64,000 nt of DNA from an uncultured Verrucomicrobiales bacterium (GCA_937905985.1 CALCWC010000152.1:26355-90354); one strand, 5' to 3'; positions 40,881 to 50,479 are shown, counted from the stretch's first letter. Numbers and translations are program-made. The notes: generated by a model from the letters alone, not told the origin.

Positions 40881-41633
40881 TTACAGCTGGTCGAGGATAG
40901 CCTCGTCTATCTCGAAGTTCGTGAACACGTTCATCGTGTCGTCGTAGTCGTCGAGCAGCTCGTAGATGCGCATCACCTTGTGCGCCGTGTCCACATCGGA
41001 GATCACGGTCGGGTTCTGCGCCACCATGATGAGCTTCATGCCCGTCACGTTCTTGCCGGCGCCGCTCAGCGCGGCGGAAACCGCCTGCAGTTCCGTCGGT
41101 CCGCAGGTGAACACCCACTCGCCGTCGTTGTCGCCCTGCTCAAACTCGTCTGCGCCGCAATCCATGGCAAGCTCCATCGCGCCGTCCTCGTCCAGTGCCT
41201 CGTCGATGACGCTCACCTCGCCCTTGCGGTCGAATTGGTAGGAAACGGAACCGGGCGTGCCCATGTTGCCGCCGTTGCGCGAGAAGATGGTGCGGATTTC
41301 AGAGGAGCAGCGGTTCGTGTTGTCCGTGGCCACTTCCACAATGATGGCGGTGCCGGCGGGGCCGTAGCCCTCGTAGGTGACCTCCTGAATGGCGGCGCCC
41401 TGCAGCTCGCCCGTGCCCTTCTTTACGGCGCGGTCGATGTTTTCCTTGGGCATGGATGCCGCCTTGGCGCCTTCGATGGCGGCGCGCAGGCGCGGGTTGG
41501 TGTCCACATCACCGCCGCCGCTCTTGGCTGCCAGCGTGATTTCGTGGGAGAAACGGGCGAAAATCTTGCCCTTCTTCGCGTCGGCAGCTGCCTTCGTGAA
41601 CTTGATCTTGGACCATTTGTTATGACCGGACAT
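40881..41633 (-). CDS. yebC: YebC/PmpR family protein
   Basis: 250 aa. The family N-terminus MSGHNKWSKIKFTKAAADAKKGKIFARFSHEI fixes the start at 41631-41633. RLRAAIEGAKAASMPKENIDRAVKKGTGEL and YEGYGPAGTAIIVEVATDNTNRCSSEIRTIFSRNGGNMGTPGSVSYQF are diagnostic. Members act as transcriptional regulators or, as shown for some, help ribosomes through stalling sequences. Located between rho and tRNA-Pro. Confidence 0.95.
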   Translation of the reverse strand: MSGHNKWSKIKFTKAAADAKKGKIFARFSHEITLAAKSGGGDVDTNPRLRAAIEGAKAASMPKENIDRAVKKGTGELQGAAIQEVTYEGYGPAGTAIIVEVATDNTNRCSSEIRTIFSRNGGNMGTPGSVSYQFDRKGEVSVIDEALDEDGAMELAMDCGADEFEQGDNDGEWVFTCGPTELQAVSAALSGAGKNVTGMKLIMVAQNPTVISDVDTAHKVMRIYELLDDYDDTMNVFTNFEIDEAILDQL

Positions 41634-41721
41634 AATCTTGGGATTGTGTTGTGGAATGAGGGTGCGGCTAAGCAGGGGTGAGAGAAGTTCCCGGAAGGGA
41701 TATGCGCCGCGTGCGCCCGGG

Positions 41722-41745
41722 GGCACGGCGGAATCCGCCTGTGCC
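41722..41745 (-). other. Strong hairpin between tRNA-Pro and yebC
   Basis: Minus-strand stem GGCAC-(A)-GGCGG / CCGCC-GTGCC with one bulge and a tight loop, no T-run after it. It may protect the end of a tRNA trailer or lie in the yebC leader. Confidence 0.4.
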
Positions 41746-41786
41746 GGGGTGCTGCTCTTGCAGCGGTTCCGGGCTTCCAATTTGCA

Positions 41787-41860
<74 letters not shown>

Positions 41861-41875
41861 TTGTTAGCCGCGCCC

Positions 41876-41903
41876 ATTTTACACACTTCGCTCCCCTTGG
41901 CAA
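41876..41903 (-). promoter_or_regulatory. Promoter of tRNA-Pro
   Basis: On the minus strand TTGCCA (41898-41903), a spacer of 16 and TAAAAT (41876-41881), 15 bases before the mature tRNA. Confidence 0.65.
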
Positions 41904-42068
41904 GCAAAATTTGCATCTATTCTTCCGAATGCCGCAAAAAAAACGAACATTGGGCGCAAATCTGCGCCAACGGGCAACTTTTTCCGGTTCGTCCGTGTGC
42001 GCAGACCCGGAAGAGCTGCGCATCCGCATGAAGCCACAGGGCGGCATGCGGGCGGCTGGCCCGCCGTT

Positions 42069-43409
42069 TCACCACAATACGTATGCGCTCCAGCGGAGGT
42101 AGAAGCTCTTCCATTCCTCCCTGGCCGGGTGGTAGTACAATTCACAGTTGTTCCCGAATCCCACTTCATCGGCCGAGAAGTCGAATTGAGACATTTTTTC
42201 CCTTTTCCCCGTATCGCCGTTTGTACCTGGCTGTGACAAAACGTATTCGCACTTTTCCAGATCGACCTCCACTTTTGCCACGCGTCCGGCATCAATGGTG
42301 CAGTGCTTGGAATCATGAAAGCGGATGTCCGCCATGTCGCTGTGGTTTGCGTGCGGTATCACCACATGTCCCAGCAGGCTTGCCTTCCTGTAAAAGGCGA
42401 CAACAACGGCATCCCGCCAGCCGTCCTTCCCCTGGAAGCCCGGTCTTATTCCCACATCCCACACTCTCAGGTAAAGGGCACCCAGGTCATCGGCGGCGGG
42501 TTGGGGGCTGGCCGTGCTGCGCTGATGCTCCAGAAGGATTTCTTCAAGCCGCTTCAGCGTGGTGTACCTCTTTTCCCTAATGTCCCGCTCGTGATCCTTA
42601 AAGCCGCGCCACATGGGAAGCACCTTGCCATCGGGATACTGGGGATGCCGCCTGATGGCGTCCAGCATCGACCATTTCAAGGGTCTGTTGGTGGTGTCGA
42701 ACACGCATTCCAATTCCGTTTCGGCGCCGTGGCGCAGGAGGAAGCGCAGTTCCTCCTCCGAGCAATAGGTGTTGTCTTCCTCAAACGGCCGGAGTATATA
42801 GAACAGGGCCATTTTGTCGTGTACGTCGACAATGTATCCGTAGGAATCCAGCAGCTCGTACATCTTCATGCATTGTCTTTGCGAGCCATCCCATCCGTTG
42901 GCTATCGGCACATACTGGGAGGCCACGTTGCCCGCATGGTCCCTCACGTTGCCGTCGGCGCCCGATGACAAGAGGTGGCAGATGTAATTGACGTACACGT
43001 TATCCATGTTCGCCAGGGCAATCATGAGAGGGGTTCTTCCCTCCCGGTCCTGTATGTTGACATTGGCACCGTGCTTGACGAGAAGGTCCAGGCACTTGTC
43101 TGCCTCGAAGTCGCTAGAGCCGTCGGAGAGGTGGTGCAGTGCCCCCTTGCCCTCGGAATCCACCGCGTTGGGATCCGCCCCGGCTTCCAGCAGAAGCTTC
43201 ACGGCGCCGGCCTGCTCGCCGTCCATACAGAATATGCCCGTGGCCACATACAGCAAGAGCTCGTTCTTCTTCGCCTCCGGTATGGGCGGCGCCCCCGGTT
43301 TGGTCATGGCGCAAATGTCCTCATAGGTGATACGGTCCGTTTCCTCAGCATGGGCGGCCCCCATGCCAAGCAAGAACGCGGAAACTGCAGCAATAATCGT
43401 TTTTTTCAT
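42069..43409 (-). CDS. Exported ankyrin-repeat protein
   Basis: 446 aa. Signal peptide MKKTIIAAVSAFLLGMGAAHA. Ankyrin repeats span about residues 60-190: GAVKLLLEAGADPNAVDSEGKGALHHL, DLLVKHGANVNIQDREGRTPLMIAL, ICHLLSSGADGNVRDHAGN, and a more degenerate fourth (EELRFLLRHGAETELE). The C-terminal 190 residues (starting RRHPQYPDGKVLPMWRGFKD) form an unrecognised domain. Ankyrin repeats mediate protein-protein contacts; the periplasmic or surface partner is unknown. Monocistronic by position; no convincing promoter found. Confidence 0.88.
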   Translation of the reverse strand: MKKTIIAAVSAFLLGMGAAHAEETDRITYEDICAMTKPGAPPIPEAKKNELLLYVATGIFCMDGEQAGAVKLLLEAGADPNAVDSEGKGALHHLSDGSSDFEADKCLDLLVKHGANVNIQDREGRTPLMIALANMDNVYVNYICHLLSSGADGNVRDHAGNVASQYVPIANGWDGSQRQCMKMYELLDSYGYIVDVHDKMALFYILRPFEEDNTYCSEEELRFLLRHGAETELECVFDTTNRPLKWSMLDAIRRHPQYPDGKVLPMWRGFKDHERDIREKRYTTLKRLEEILLEHQRSTASPQPAADDLGALYLRVWDVGIRPGFQGKDGWRDAVVVAFYRKASLLGHVVIPHANHSDMADIRFHDSKHCTIDAGRVAKVEVDLEKCEYVLSQPGTNGDTGKREKMSQFDFSADEVGFGNNCELYYHPAREEWKSFYLRWSAYVLW

Positions 43410-43504
43410 ATATCAGGGAAGTGTCTCTATACCCTTATAAGCAAGCAAACACCCTGATGCACGAATTTTTTTGAAAAAAATAAAAAAAGTTCGGTGGAAG
43501 GAAG

Positions 43505-43538
43505 AAAAAGCCCATCTGGCATTCCACCAGATGGGCTT
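43505..43538 (-). terminator. Terminator of the coiled-coil membrane protein gene
   Basis: Minus-strand hairpin AAGCCCATCTGG / CCAGATGGGCTT with TTTTTC following. Confidence 0.85.
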
Positions 43539-43571
43539 GAAATTTCCCGCGCCCCTAGGCGCGTCACTAAT

Positions 43572-45770
43572 TTAGCCCTTGGAGCGGCCCTGGTACTTCT
43601 CCTTGGTCTGCTGGTCCTTGCGGGTGTTCTCCTTAATCTTCTCAAGGCCCTGCTTGGCGAGCACGGAAACATCGCCATCGGCATCCTGGGCATACTTGTT
43701 GAGCAGGTTCTTCACCCATTCCAGCTCATGCAGGCCGGAGAGCGTGTTGACGATTTCGAGCTTGCCGCGCTGGAGCTTCTTGAGGGCCTCTGCCTCTTCC
43801 TTGAGGGCGGGCAGCTGCGGGTCGCTGTCGCCGATGTAGAGGGTGGAGTCCTTGTCAATCTTGTTGATGATGTCGCGGAGCTTGGCGGTGTCGGCGAAGG
43901 GCTTCTCACAGATGATGGAGATGAGCTTCTCGGCATCGGCGTCCGAGCGTTCGCGGTTTTGGGCGAAGAAGGAACCGATGGCGTTGTGGACCTGGTTGAT
44001 GGCCTTGGGATCGTTGGCGATCTCCGCCTTGCCCTTGAGCTCCAGGATGTAGTCGAGGATGGAGTCGTCACCCCAGAAGGCGAGGAAGAGCATATTGTTG
44101 TGGTTCATGCTCTTGGGATCGGTAATCTTGCCCTTGTAGTATGCGAGCGCCTTCTGGGAGCAGGCGGAGGCGAGTGTGGGCCCGAGCTGCTTGAGACGCT
44201 CCTCCGACACGCTGTCGAAGATTTCGTCGCCGAGCTTGGCCTTCTTCTCCTTGTCGTCAATCATCATGATGATGTTGTCCAGGCAGTTGCAGAGGGTCTT
44301 GATGAGCTTGCCCTCGGTCTTGTCGTCCTTGAGCAGGGCGACGATGTGGGGGATGTCCTCCTCGGTGACGCGGAGGCCGTAGACCTTCCAGGTGCTGGCA
44401 AGGAGCTCGTTCTTGTGGGGGAAGTTCGGCTTGGCGGCAATCTTCTCCGCCAGGGTGCGGAGGTTGGCGTTCACGCCCTCAGCATCAGACACGCCGATGC
44501 GCTGCAGCACCCAGTCGAAGAGCTTGGGCTCCACAATGGCGTCCGCCTTCTTGGCGAGAGTCTCGAAGATGTAGTCGCGGTTGCCCCGGTCCTGCGCTGC
44601 GGTGAGACCGAGCAGCAAGCCCGCGTTGTAGCCGGCGCCCACGGGATCCATGCCCAGCAGGTTGCCGCCCACCTCGTTCTTGATGTAGGGGTCCACAATC
44701 ACCTTCATGAGCAGCTGGAGATCCTTCTTGCTGCAGGAGATGTCCACATGTTTGGCGGTGGCATCGGCCGTGGTTTCCACGCCCTTCTTGTTAATCTCCA
44801 CGCAGCGGTGCATAATCTTCTTGATGTTCTGGCGCTGGGCCTCCGCACGCTCGTTTTTCGCGTTCTCGTTGGACACGTAGATGCCGCAGCCAATGGCCAG
44901 GCCGAGCAGGCAGAGCATTCCAATCCAGAAACCCTTGCTGTGCCACACGGACTGCTTGGAGGCGTCCGCCTGCAGCTTGGTGAGGTAGGCGTCGCGGGCG
45001 GCGAGCTCCTCCTCGCTCATCTCCGGCATACCCTCCTGAGCGGCGGCCTCATCCTGCCCTGCGGCCGGGGCGGCTGCCGTTGCGGCCATCTTGGAGGCGG
45101 GGGCCGCCTTCTTGGCAGCGGGAGCGGGGGTGGAGGCCAGTGAGGCCTTCTTGGCGGCCGGCATGGCAGATGCCAGCGGAGACTTGGGAGCCGCCTTCTT
45201 CACGCCGCCCGCAGGAGCCGTGGGCTTGGCGGCCACGCCGCCCAATGCCTTGCCGGAACCGGCCATCTTGACCCCCGCCAGCGGGCTGGAACCCTTGGCG
45301 GGAGCGGGTGCCTTGAGAATGCTGGTTTGCTTGACGGCAGGCTTGGCAACCGTCTTGGGAAGCTCCGCCACGGGCTGGGCGGCAGCCTGGGCCTTGGCTT
45401 CCTCGGCAGCCTTGGCGGCTTCCTCCCTGGCCTTGGCTTCCGCTGCGGCCTTGGCAGCCTCCTCGGCAGCCCTGGCGGCCTCCTCGGCGGCCTTTATCTC
45501 TTCCATCTGCTTGTTGTACTCCTCCATCTGGCGGTTGTATTCCTCCATCTGTTTGTTGTACTCTTCCATCTGCTTCTCGTATTCCTCCTGGGCGCGGCGC
45601 GCTGCCTCGTCCTGCGCGGCCTTCTCCTCCGGCGTGGGTTCGGGTTTCTTGGGGCCGATTGCCTTGCCGTCGGTGCCCTTGAGCACCACGCGCTTGCCGG
45701 GGTTGCCGGTCTTGACGAGCGAGCCCAGAGGGCTGTTTGCCTGAGATGTATTGAGTTTGAGGGTTGCCAT
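43572..45770 (-). CDS. Large coiled-coil, single-pass membrane protein, function unknown
   Basis: 732 aa. Residues 1-45 are Lys/Gly/Pro-rich. Residues about 47-140 are a charged coiled coil with near-perfect seven-residue repeats (EEYNKQMEEYNRQMEEYNKQ) followed by long Ala/Glu/Lys runs. Residues 140-270 are Ala/Pro/Lys-rich and disordered. A transmembrane helix (GFWIGMLCLLGLAIGCGIYV) lies near residue 310. The C-terminal 400 residues are helical and HEAT-like (FLAFWGDDSILDYILELKGKAEI). There is no signal peptide, so the coiled coil should be cytoplasmic and the C-terminal domain outside. The start MATLKLNTSQ at 45768-45770 is preferred to an ATG 20 codons upstream that would lie in the promoter. 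Confidence 0.8.
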   Translation of the reverse strand: MATLKLNTSQANSPLGSLVKTGNPGKRVVLKGTDGKAIGPKKPEPTPEEKAAQDEAARRAQEEYEKQMEEYNKQMEEYNRQMEEYNKQMEEIKAAEEAARAAEEAAKAAAEAKAREEAAKAAEEAKAQAAAQPVAELPKTVAKPAVKQTSILKAPAPAKGSSPLAGVKMAGSGKALGGVAAKPTAPAGGVKKAAPKSPLASAMPAAKKASLASTPAPAAKKAAPASKMAATAAAPAAGQDEAAAQEGMPEMSEEELAARDAYLTKLQADASKQSVWHSKGFWIGMLCLLGLAIGCGIYVSNENAKNERAEAQRQNIKKIMHRCVEINKKGVETTADATAKHVDISCSKKDLQLLMKVIVDPYIKNEVGGNLLGMDPVGAGYNAGLLLGLTAAQDRGNRDYIFETLAKKADAIVEPKLFDWVLQRIGVSDAEGVNANLRTLAEKIAAKPNFPHKNELLASTWKVYGLRVTEEDIPHIVALLKDDKTEGKLIKTLCNCLDNIIMMIDDKEKKAKLGDEIFDSVSEERLKQLGPTLASACSQKALAYYKGKITDPKSMNHNNMLFLAFWGDDSILDYILELKGKAEIANDPKAINQVHNAIGSFFAQNRERSDADAEKLISIICEKPFADTAKLRDIINKIDKDSTLYIGDSDPQLPALKEEAEALKKLQRGKLEIVNTLSGLHELEWVKNLLNKYAQDADGDVSVLAKQGLEKIKENTRKDQQTKEKYQGRSKG

Positions 45771-45801
45771 GGCGGATATGTGAAAATAGTTTGTCCCCCA
45801 T

Positions 45802-45830
45802 CTTATACCACACCCCCGCGCGCACCACAA
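45802..45830 (-). promoter_or_regulatory. Promoter of the coiled-coil membrane protein gene
   Basis: On the minus strand TTGTGG (45825-45830), a spacer of 17 and TATAAG (45802-45807), about 30 bases before the ATG. Confidence 0.6.
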
Positions 45831-45863
45831 GCACGGATTTCACCGCATACGCACGTAACACTC

Positions 45864-45896
45864 AAAAGCCCGCCCGGCATACCGCCGGACGGGCTT
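45864..45896 (-). terminator. Terminator of fucO
   Basis: Minus-strand hairpin AGCCCGTCCGGC / GCCGGGCGGGCTTTT with a GGTAT loop. Confidence 0.85.
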
Positions 45897-45942
45897 CGAA
45901 AATCCCCGCGCCCACGGCGCGGCATTATTTCCAAATTGTCAA

Positions 45943-47097
45943 TCAACCAAAGGCTTCCTGGTAGAGGGCCAGCAGCTCCTGCTTGTTGCAGGGGCGGGGG
46001 TTGCCGCCGGTGCAGACATCCGCCATGGCGGCATCCGCAAGGGCGTCCAGGTCCTCCTCCTTCACGCCGATTTCCTTGAGGGTCTGGGGAATACCCACAT
46101 CCTTGGAGAGGGTGACCACGGCATCCACGGCAGCCTTGCGGAACTCCGCGGGGCTCATGGCATCCACGCCGGCCACGCCCATCACGCGCGCGATTTCACG
46201 GAACTTGTCGCCCGTGTACTCCGCGTTGTAGCGCATCACGTAGGGCAGCAGCACCGCATTGGCAACGCCGTGCGGCGTGCCGTAGAACGCGCTCAGCGGG
46301 TGCGCCATGCCGTGCACCACGCCCAGGCCCACGTTGGAGAACGCCATGCCGGTCATGTACTGGCCCAGCGCCATGTCCTCGCGGCCCTTGGGGTCGTTCT
46401 CGCATGCCTGGCGCAGGCTGCGGGAAATAATCTCGATGGCCTTCAGGTTGAGCGTGTCCGCCAGCTCCCACGCCGCCAGCGTGGTGTAGCCCTCAATGGC
46501 GTGCGTGAGCGCGTCCATGCCCGTGGCGGCGGTCAGCCCCTTGGGCATCGTGCTCATCATGTCCGGGTCCACTATGGCCACCACCGGGATGTCGTGCGGG
46601 TCCACGCAGACGAATTTGCGGCGCTTGGCCACATCGGTGATAACGTAGTTGATGGTGGTCTCGGCGGCGGTGCCGGCGGTGGTGGCAATGGCGATGACGG
46701 GCACGCACTTGTTCTTGGTGGGGGCCACGCCCTCCAGGGACACCACATCCGAGAACTCGGGGTTGTTCACAATGATGCCGATGCCCTTGGCGGTGTCCTG
46801 CGGGGAGCCGCCGCCAATGGCGATGATGCTGTCTGCCCCCTCGGCCTTGAACATGGCCACGCCCTCCTTCACGCATTCCACCGTGGGGTTGGGCTCCACC
46901 TTGTCGTACACCGCGTACGGGTGGCCGATGCCGTCCAGCAGGGTGGTCACCTTGCCCACCACGCCGAATTTCACCAAATCCGCGCACGTGACGATGAGGG
47001 TTTTCTTGAATCCGCGGGCCTTGACTTCCGTGACGACCTCTTTCACGGCTCCGCTCCCGTGATAGCTGGTCTCGTTCAATATAAAGCGATTTGCCAT
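45943..47097 (-). CDS. fucO: Lactaldehyde reductase / iron-containing alcohol dehydrogenase
   Basis: 384 aa, group III Fe-dependent dehydrogenase. The NAD motif ADSIIAIGGGSPQDTAKGIGI is near residues 90-110. Iron ligands are visible in the order Asp (PKGLTAATGMDALTHAIEGY, near 195-205) and the His residues of GLGVVHGMAHPLSAFYGTPHGVANA (about 255-280). Overall similarity in motif order is closest to FucO, which reduces L-lactaldehyde from fucose or rhamnose to 1,2-propanediol; fucose is a mucin sugar, fitting the lineage. Other short-chain aldehyde reductions are possible. The -10 box TAGAAT ends six bases before the ATG. Confidence 0.9.
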   Translation of the reverse strand: MANRFILNETSYHGSGAVKEVVTEVKARGFKKTLIVTCADLVKFGVVGKVTTLLDGIGHPYAVYDKVEPNPTVECVKEGVAMFKAEGADSIIAIGGGSPQDTAKGIGIIVNNPEFSDVVSLEGVAPTKNKCVPVIAIATTAGTAAETTINYVITDVAKRRKFVCVDPHDIPVVAIVDPDMMSTMPKGLTAATGMDALTHAIEGYTTLAAWELADTLNLKAIEIISRSLRQACENDPKGREDMALGQYMTGMAFSNVGLGVVHGMAHPLSAFYGTPHGVANAVLLPYVMRYNAEYTGDKFREIARVMGVAGVDAMSPAEFRKAAVDAVVTLSKDVGIPQTLKEIGVKEEDLDALADAAMADVCTGGNPRPCNKQELLALYQEAFG

Positions 47098-47103
47098 GCG
47101 GAT

Positions 47104-47132
47104 ATTCTAACACAAAATGCGCTCCAGCGCAA
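47104..47132 (-). promoter_or_regulatory. Promoter of fucO (leaderless geometry)
   Basis: On the minus strand TTGCGC (47127-47132), a spacer of 17 and TAGAAT (47104-47109), then six bases to the ATG. Confidence 0.6.
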
Positions 47133-47161
47133 CGAAAAACAATCGGACCTCCAGATTGCGC

Positions 47162-47190
47162 TTGACAGGGCAGGGGGGGAGGTGTAAATT
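47162..47190 (+). promoter_or_regulatory. Promoter of the SLC13 transporter gene
   Basis: Perfect TTGACA (47162-47167), a spacer of 17 and TAAATT (47185-47190). The fucO promoter is divergent, with its -35 30 bases upstream. Confidence 0.7.
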
Positions 47191-47233
47191 TCGCGCGCCC
47201 GTTTTCGGGTGAGAAGGCATACCAACCAAAGCC

Positions 47234-49126
47234 ATGACAAAAGACACCAAAAGCATATTGATTAAGGTATTGATAACACTGCTGATATCGGCAGCTGTTT
47301 TCTTTGTTCCGTTTGAGGCGCTTGGGGTGCCGGTGAACTCCGTGCAGGTGAGCGTGATCGCCCTGTTCGTGTTTGCGGCCCTCATGTGGATTCTGGAGCC
47401 CATTCCGATTTGGGCCACCTCCGTCATGGTGATTGCCATCTGTTTGCTGGCTCTCTCCAACAAGGCGTTCAATTTCCTGCGCCCCGTCGCCAGCTATGAC
47501 AAGGACGCCGTCTGCGCCATCATCCGTGACGTGGTGGGTCAGAACGGCGCCGCCAACCAGCAGTCCGTCAAGGACCCGCAGAAGGACGGCTCCATCAAGT
47601 GGATCACCCCGCTGCAGAAGATTGAGAAGGACGTCAACGAGCGTCTCACCAAGAAGGGCAAGTTCAATGAGGAGGAGTTCTATACCTCCATGAACTATGT
47701 CATCCTCAACACCGCCAACAAGGCTGAGTCCATTGCCGCCAAGGCTCTGGCCGAGGGCGCGGCCGACAACTCCGCCACCGATTACGCCACCGCCGCTGAG
47801 GAGGCCAACACCCCGGAGGCCCTCTCCAAGAACATCTCCTACCAGCAGCAGCTGGCCATCGACCTGAAGGACGCCACCGTCAAGCTGGTGGACAAGGACC
47901 TTCAGAAGCGCATCAAGTCGCTGGCCTCTCACAGCGTGAACTTGATGAACTCCAAGAACACCATGGCCACGTTCGCGGACCCCATCATCATCCTCTTCCT
48001 GGGCGGCTTCTTCCTGGCGGCCGCGGCCACCAAGTACGGGCTTGACCAGAACCTGGCGCGCGTGCTGGTGCGCCCGTTCGGCACCAATCCCAAGCTGGTG
48101 ATGCTGGGCCTGATGGTTGTGACGGCGCTCTTCTCCATGTTCATGAGCAACACCGCCACCGCCGCCATGATGATTGCCATTCTCACCCCGGTGCTCAAGC
48201 TCATCCCCGGCAGCGACAAGGGCCGTATCGCCATTGCCCTCTGCATTCCGCTGGGTGCCAATATCGGTGGTATGGGCACGCCCATCGGCACGCCCCCCAA
48301 TGCCGTGGCTATCAAGACCCTGCAGAGCCTGGACCTCAACGTGAGCTTCGGCAAGTGGATGGCCATCGGCGTGCCGTACGTCATCCTGCTGCTCTTCTTC
48401 GCGTGGCTGGTGCTCATGTGGATGTTCCCCTTCAAGATCAAGGAACTCAAGCTTGATATCGGCGGCGTCTTCCGCAAGGACTTCCACGCGCTCGTCGTCT
48501 ACGCCACCTTCATCATCACCATCTTCCTGTGGGTGACCGCAGACATCAAGATTCCCGGCGTGTTCAACGGCTGGGGCGTGGATTCCAACACCATCGCCAT
48601 CATCCCGATTGCCGCCTTCGCCGTCACGGGCGTCATCACCGCCAAGGACCTCAAGCTCCTGGAGTGGGACGTGCTCTGGCTGGTGGCCGGCGGCTTCGCC
48701 CTGGGCGTGGCCCTGGAGGAAACCCAGCTGGCCAAGGACCTCATCAACGCCATTCCGTTCTCCTCTTGGAGCTTCTTCGCCCTCATGATGGGTGCCTGCT
48801 TCATCAGCATGTTTGCCGCCACCTTCATGAGCAACAGCGCCACCGCTGCCCTGCTCATGCCCATCCTGGGTACCGTGGCGGGCGGCATGATGCACGCCGG
48901 CAGCATGAGCGGCCCGGATGCAGCCGGACTCATGGTGGCCGTGGCGTTCAGCACCTCCCTGGCCTTCGCTCTGCCCATCTCCACCCCGCCGAACGCCATC
49001 GCGTACGCCACGGGCGTGGTCCCGCAGTCGGCCATGGCCAAGTCTGGCGTGGTGCTCTGCCTCATCGGCTTCACGCTGGCCATTGTGATGTCCTACATGC
49101 TCATCAACGTTGGCTTCTTCTCCTGA
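47234..49126 (+). CDS. SLC13/DASS-family sodium-coupled dicarboxylate or sulfate transporter
   Basis: 630 aa, inner membrane. Two family motifs are visible: MFMSNTATAAMMIAILTPV near residue 300 and a second SNSATAALLMPILGTVAGG in the C-terminal half, plus GANIGGMGTPIGTPPNAVA and AFALPISTPPNAIAYATG, the inverted-repeat substrate/Na sites (SNT and TPPN). The protein is longer than typical bacterial members because of a polar, helical insertion at about residues 85-230 (ASYDKDAVCAIIRDVV ... VDKDLQKRIKSLASHS) between the second and third membrane segments. Likely substrates are succinate, fumarate, malate or sulfate; the sequence does not decide. Confidence 0.9.
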   Translation: MTKDTKSILIKVLITLLISAAVFFVPFEALGVPVNSVQVSVIALFVFAALMWILEPIPIWATSVMVIAICLLALSNKAFNFLRPVASYDKDAVCAIIRDVVGQNGAANQQSVKDPQKDGSIKWITPLQKIEKDVNERLTKKGKFNEEEFYTSMNYVILNTANKAESIAAKALAEGAADNSATDYATAAEEANTPEALSKNISYQQQLAIDLKDATVKLVDKDLQKRIKSLASHSVNLMNSKNTMATFADPIIILFLGGFFLAAAATKYGLDQNLARVLVRPFGTNPKLVMLGLMVVTALFSMFMSNTATAAMMIAILTPVLKLIPGSDKGRIAIALCIPLGANIGGMGTPIGTPPNAVAIKTLQSLDLNVSFGKWMAIGVPYVILLLFFAWLVLMWMFPFKIKELKLDIGGVFRKDFHALVVYATFIITIFLWVTADIKIPGVFNGWGVDSNTIAIIPIAAFAVTGVITAKDLKLLEWDVLWLVAGGFALGVALEETQLAKDLINAIPFSSWSFFALMMGACFISMFAATFMSNSATAALLMPILGTVAGGMMHAGSMSGPDAAGLMVAVAFSTSLAFALPISTPPNAIAYATGVVPQSAMAKSGVVLCLIGFTLAIVMSYMLINVGFFS

Positions 49127-49140
49127 TGGGGAACCCCTTC

Positions 49141-49177
49141 GGCCGCTGCCGCTCCTGCGGTGGCGGCCCTTTTTTTA
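49141..49177 (+). terminator. Terminator between the SLC13 gene and the porin gene
   Basis: GGCCGCTGCCGC / GCGGTGGCGGCC stem with a TCCT loop and seven T residues. Confidence 0.85.
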
Positions 49178-49207
49178 ATAACAACCTAACAAACTGATAC
49201 CAACAAA

Positions 49208-50479
49208 ATGAATACGTATTCCATGATCGCCCTCTCCGCCATGCTGGCCGTTTCCGCCAACGCCGCGGAGGTCACCCAGAAAGCCGAGACCAAGGACTGG
49301 ACCGACGCCGTCAAGAGCGCCCTCACCGTCTACCAGAACAAGGACACCTTCGTCCAGAAGGTCAAGTTCGCCTGGATGGAGCAGTTCCAGGTGGCGGACA
49401 TCCAGCCCGCCGGCGGCAACGGCACGCACCTCAAGCCCGGCGCCAGCCCCGTGAACCAGGAATTCCGCCGCTCCTGGGTGGGATTGAACGTCGATTTCGC
49501 ATCCGGCACCAAGTTCCACACCTGGGGCCGCATCGGCGGCCTGCCCTACCGCAGCTCCTACAGGGGCGGCCGCACCATCAAGAACTACTCCTACGCCAAC
49601 CTCTTCGATATCTGGGTGTCCCAGGACATCAAGTCCGTCAAGGGCCTCACCGTCAAGGTCGGCAAGATCAAGCCCCTCATCACCACGGACTACTCCACCC
49701 CCTCCTCCGCCATCTACTGCGTGGAGCGCTCCATCGTCGGCAACCAGTTCGGCTTGGATTCCAACTGGGGCGTGGACGTGACCTACGCCCCCAGCAAGCA
49801 AGACAAGGTCTACCTGCAGGTCTTCGCCAACGACCGCGCCACCACCGACAAGAACATTACGACTAACACCGACATGTACCGTGACGGCCGCGGCCTGAAG
49901 GGCGAGTTCGGCTGGGAGGACCGCTGCTACGCCATCGTGGGCGCTTCCCACAAGTTCGCCGTGACGGAGAGCGGCTTCCAGGCCGTGAGCGCCCAGTACG
50001 GGCATGACTTCAACAACGTGCGCCACCGCGGCCGCAAGGGTGCCAACTGCTTCGGCCTCAACACACAGGATGTCCTCTCCCTCGGCTACGAGTACAAGTT
50101 CGACAAGTTCTACCTCATCACCAACCTGGTGGCATGCTGGGAGGCCAACAACGGCATCGGCAAGAACAACGTCGGCCTGCAGATCCAGCCCATGTACAGC
50201 ATCTGCCCCAACGTGGACCTCATCTTCCGCTACTCCGGCTCCACAGGCCACGATTCCTGCAAGCTTGCTGCCGACCGCTACATCTGCACGCAGACTGTCG
50301 CTCCCTCCTGGGTGGACAGCATCCACACCTTCTACTTCGGCGCGGATGTGTACCTCTCCGCCAAGGACAAGAACGCCACCAAGCTCATGTTCGGTGCCGA
50401 GTTCGCCCATGCCCGCAAGGGCGGCGAGAGCTGCTACGACGGCTGGGAGTTCACCACCGCCCTGCGCTGGAACTTCTAA
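49208..50479 (+). CDS. Outer-membrane porin-like beta-barrel protein
   Basis: 423 aa. Signal peptide MNTYSMIALSAMLAVSANA. The mature chain alternates short beta strands (RRSWVGLNVDFASGTKFHTWGRIGG, GLTVKVGKIKPLITTDYS, AKDKNATKLMFGAEFAHA) and ends with an aromatic residue (TALRWNF), as outer-membrane barrels do. GLTVKVGKIKP resembles the FxxGxxKxP strand of OprO/P-type porins. It lies 30 bases behind the SLC13 terminator with no promoter seen between, so it may depend on read-through and could supply the same substrate across the outer membrane. Confidence 0.8.
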   Translation: MNTYSMIALSAMLAVSANAAEVTQKAETKDWTDAVKSALTVYQNKDTFVQKVKFAWMEQFQVADIQPAGGNGTHLKPGASPVNQEFRRSWVGLNVDFASGTKFHTWGRIGGLPYRSSYRGGRTIKNYSYANLFDIWVSQDIKSVKGLTVKVGKIKPLITTDYSTPSSAIYCVERSIVGNQFGLDSNWGVDVTYAPSKQDKVYLQVFANDRATTDKNITTNTDMYRDGRGLKGEFGWEDRCYAIVGASHKFAVTESGFQAVSAQYGHDFNNVRHRGRKGANCFGLNTQDVLSLGYEYKFDKFYLITNLVACWEANNGIGKNNVGLQIQPMYSICPNVDLIFRYSGSTGHDSCKLAADRYICTQTVAPSWVDSIHTFYFGADVYLSAKDKNATKLMFGAEFAHARKGGESCYDGWEFTTALRWNF

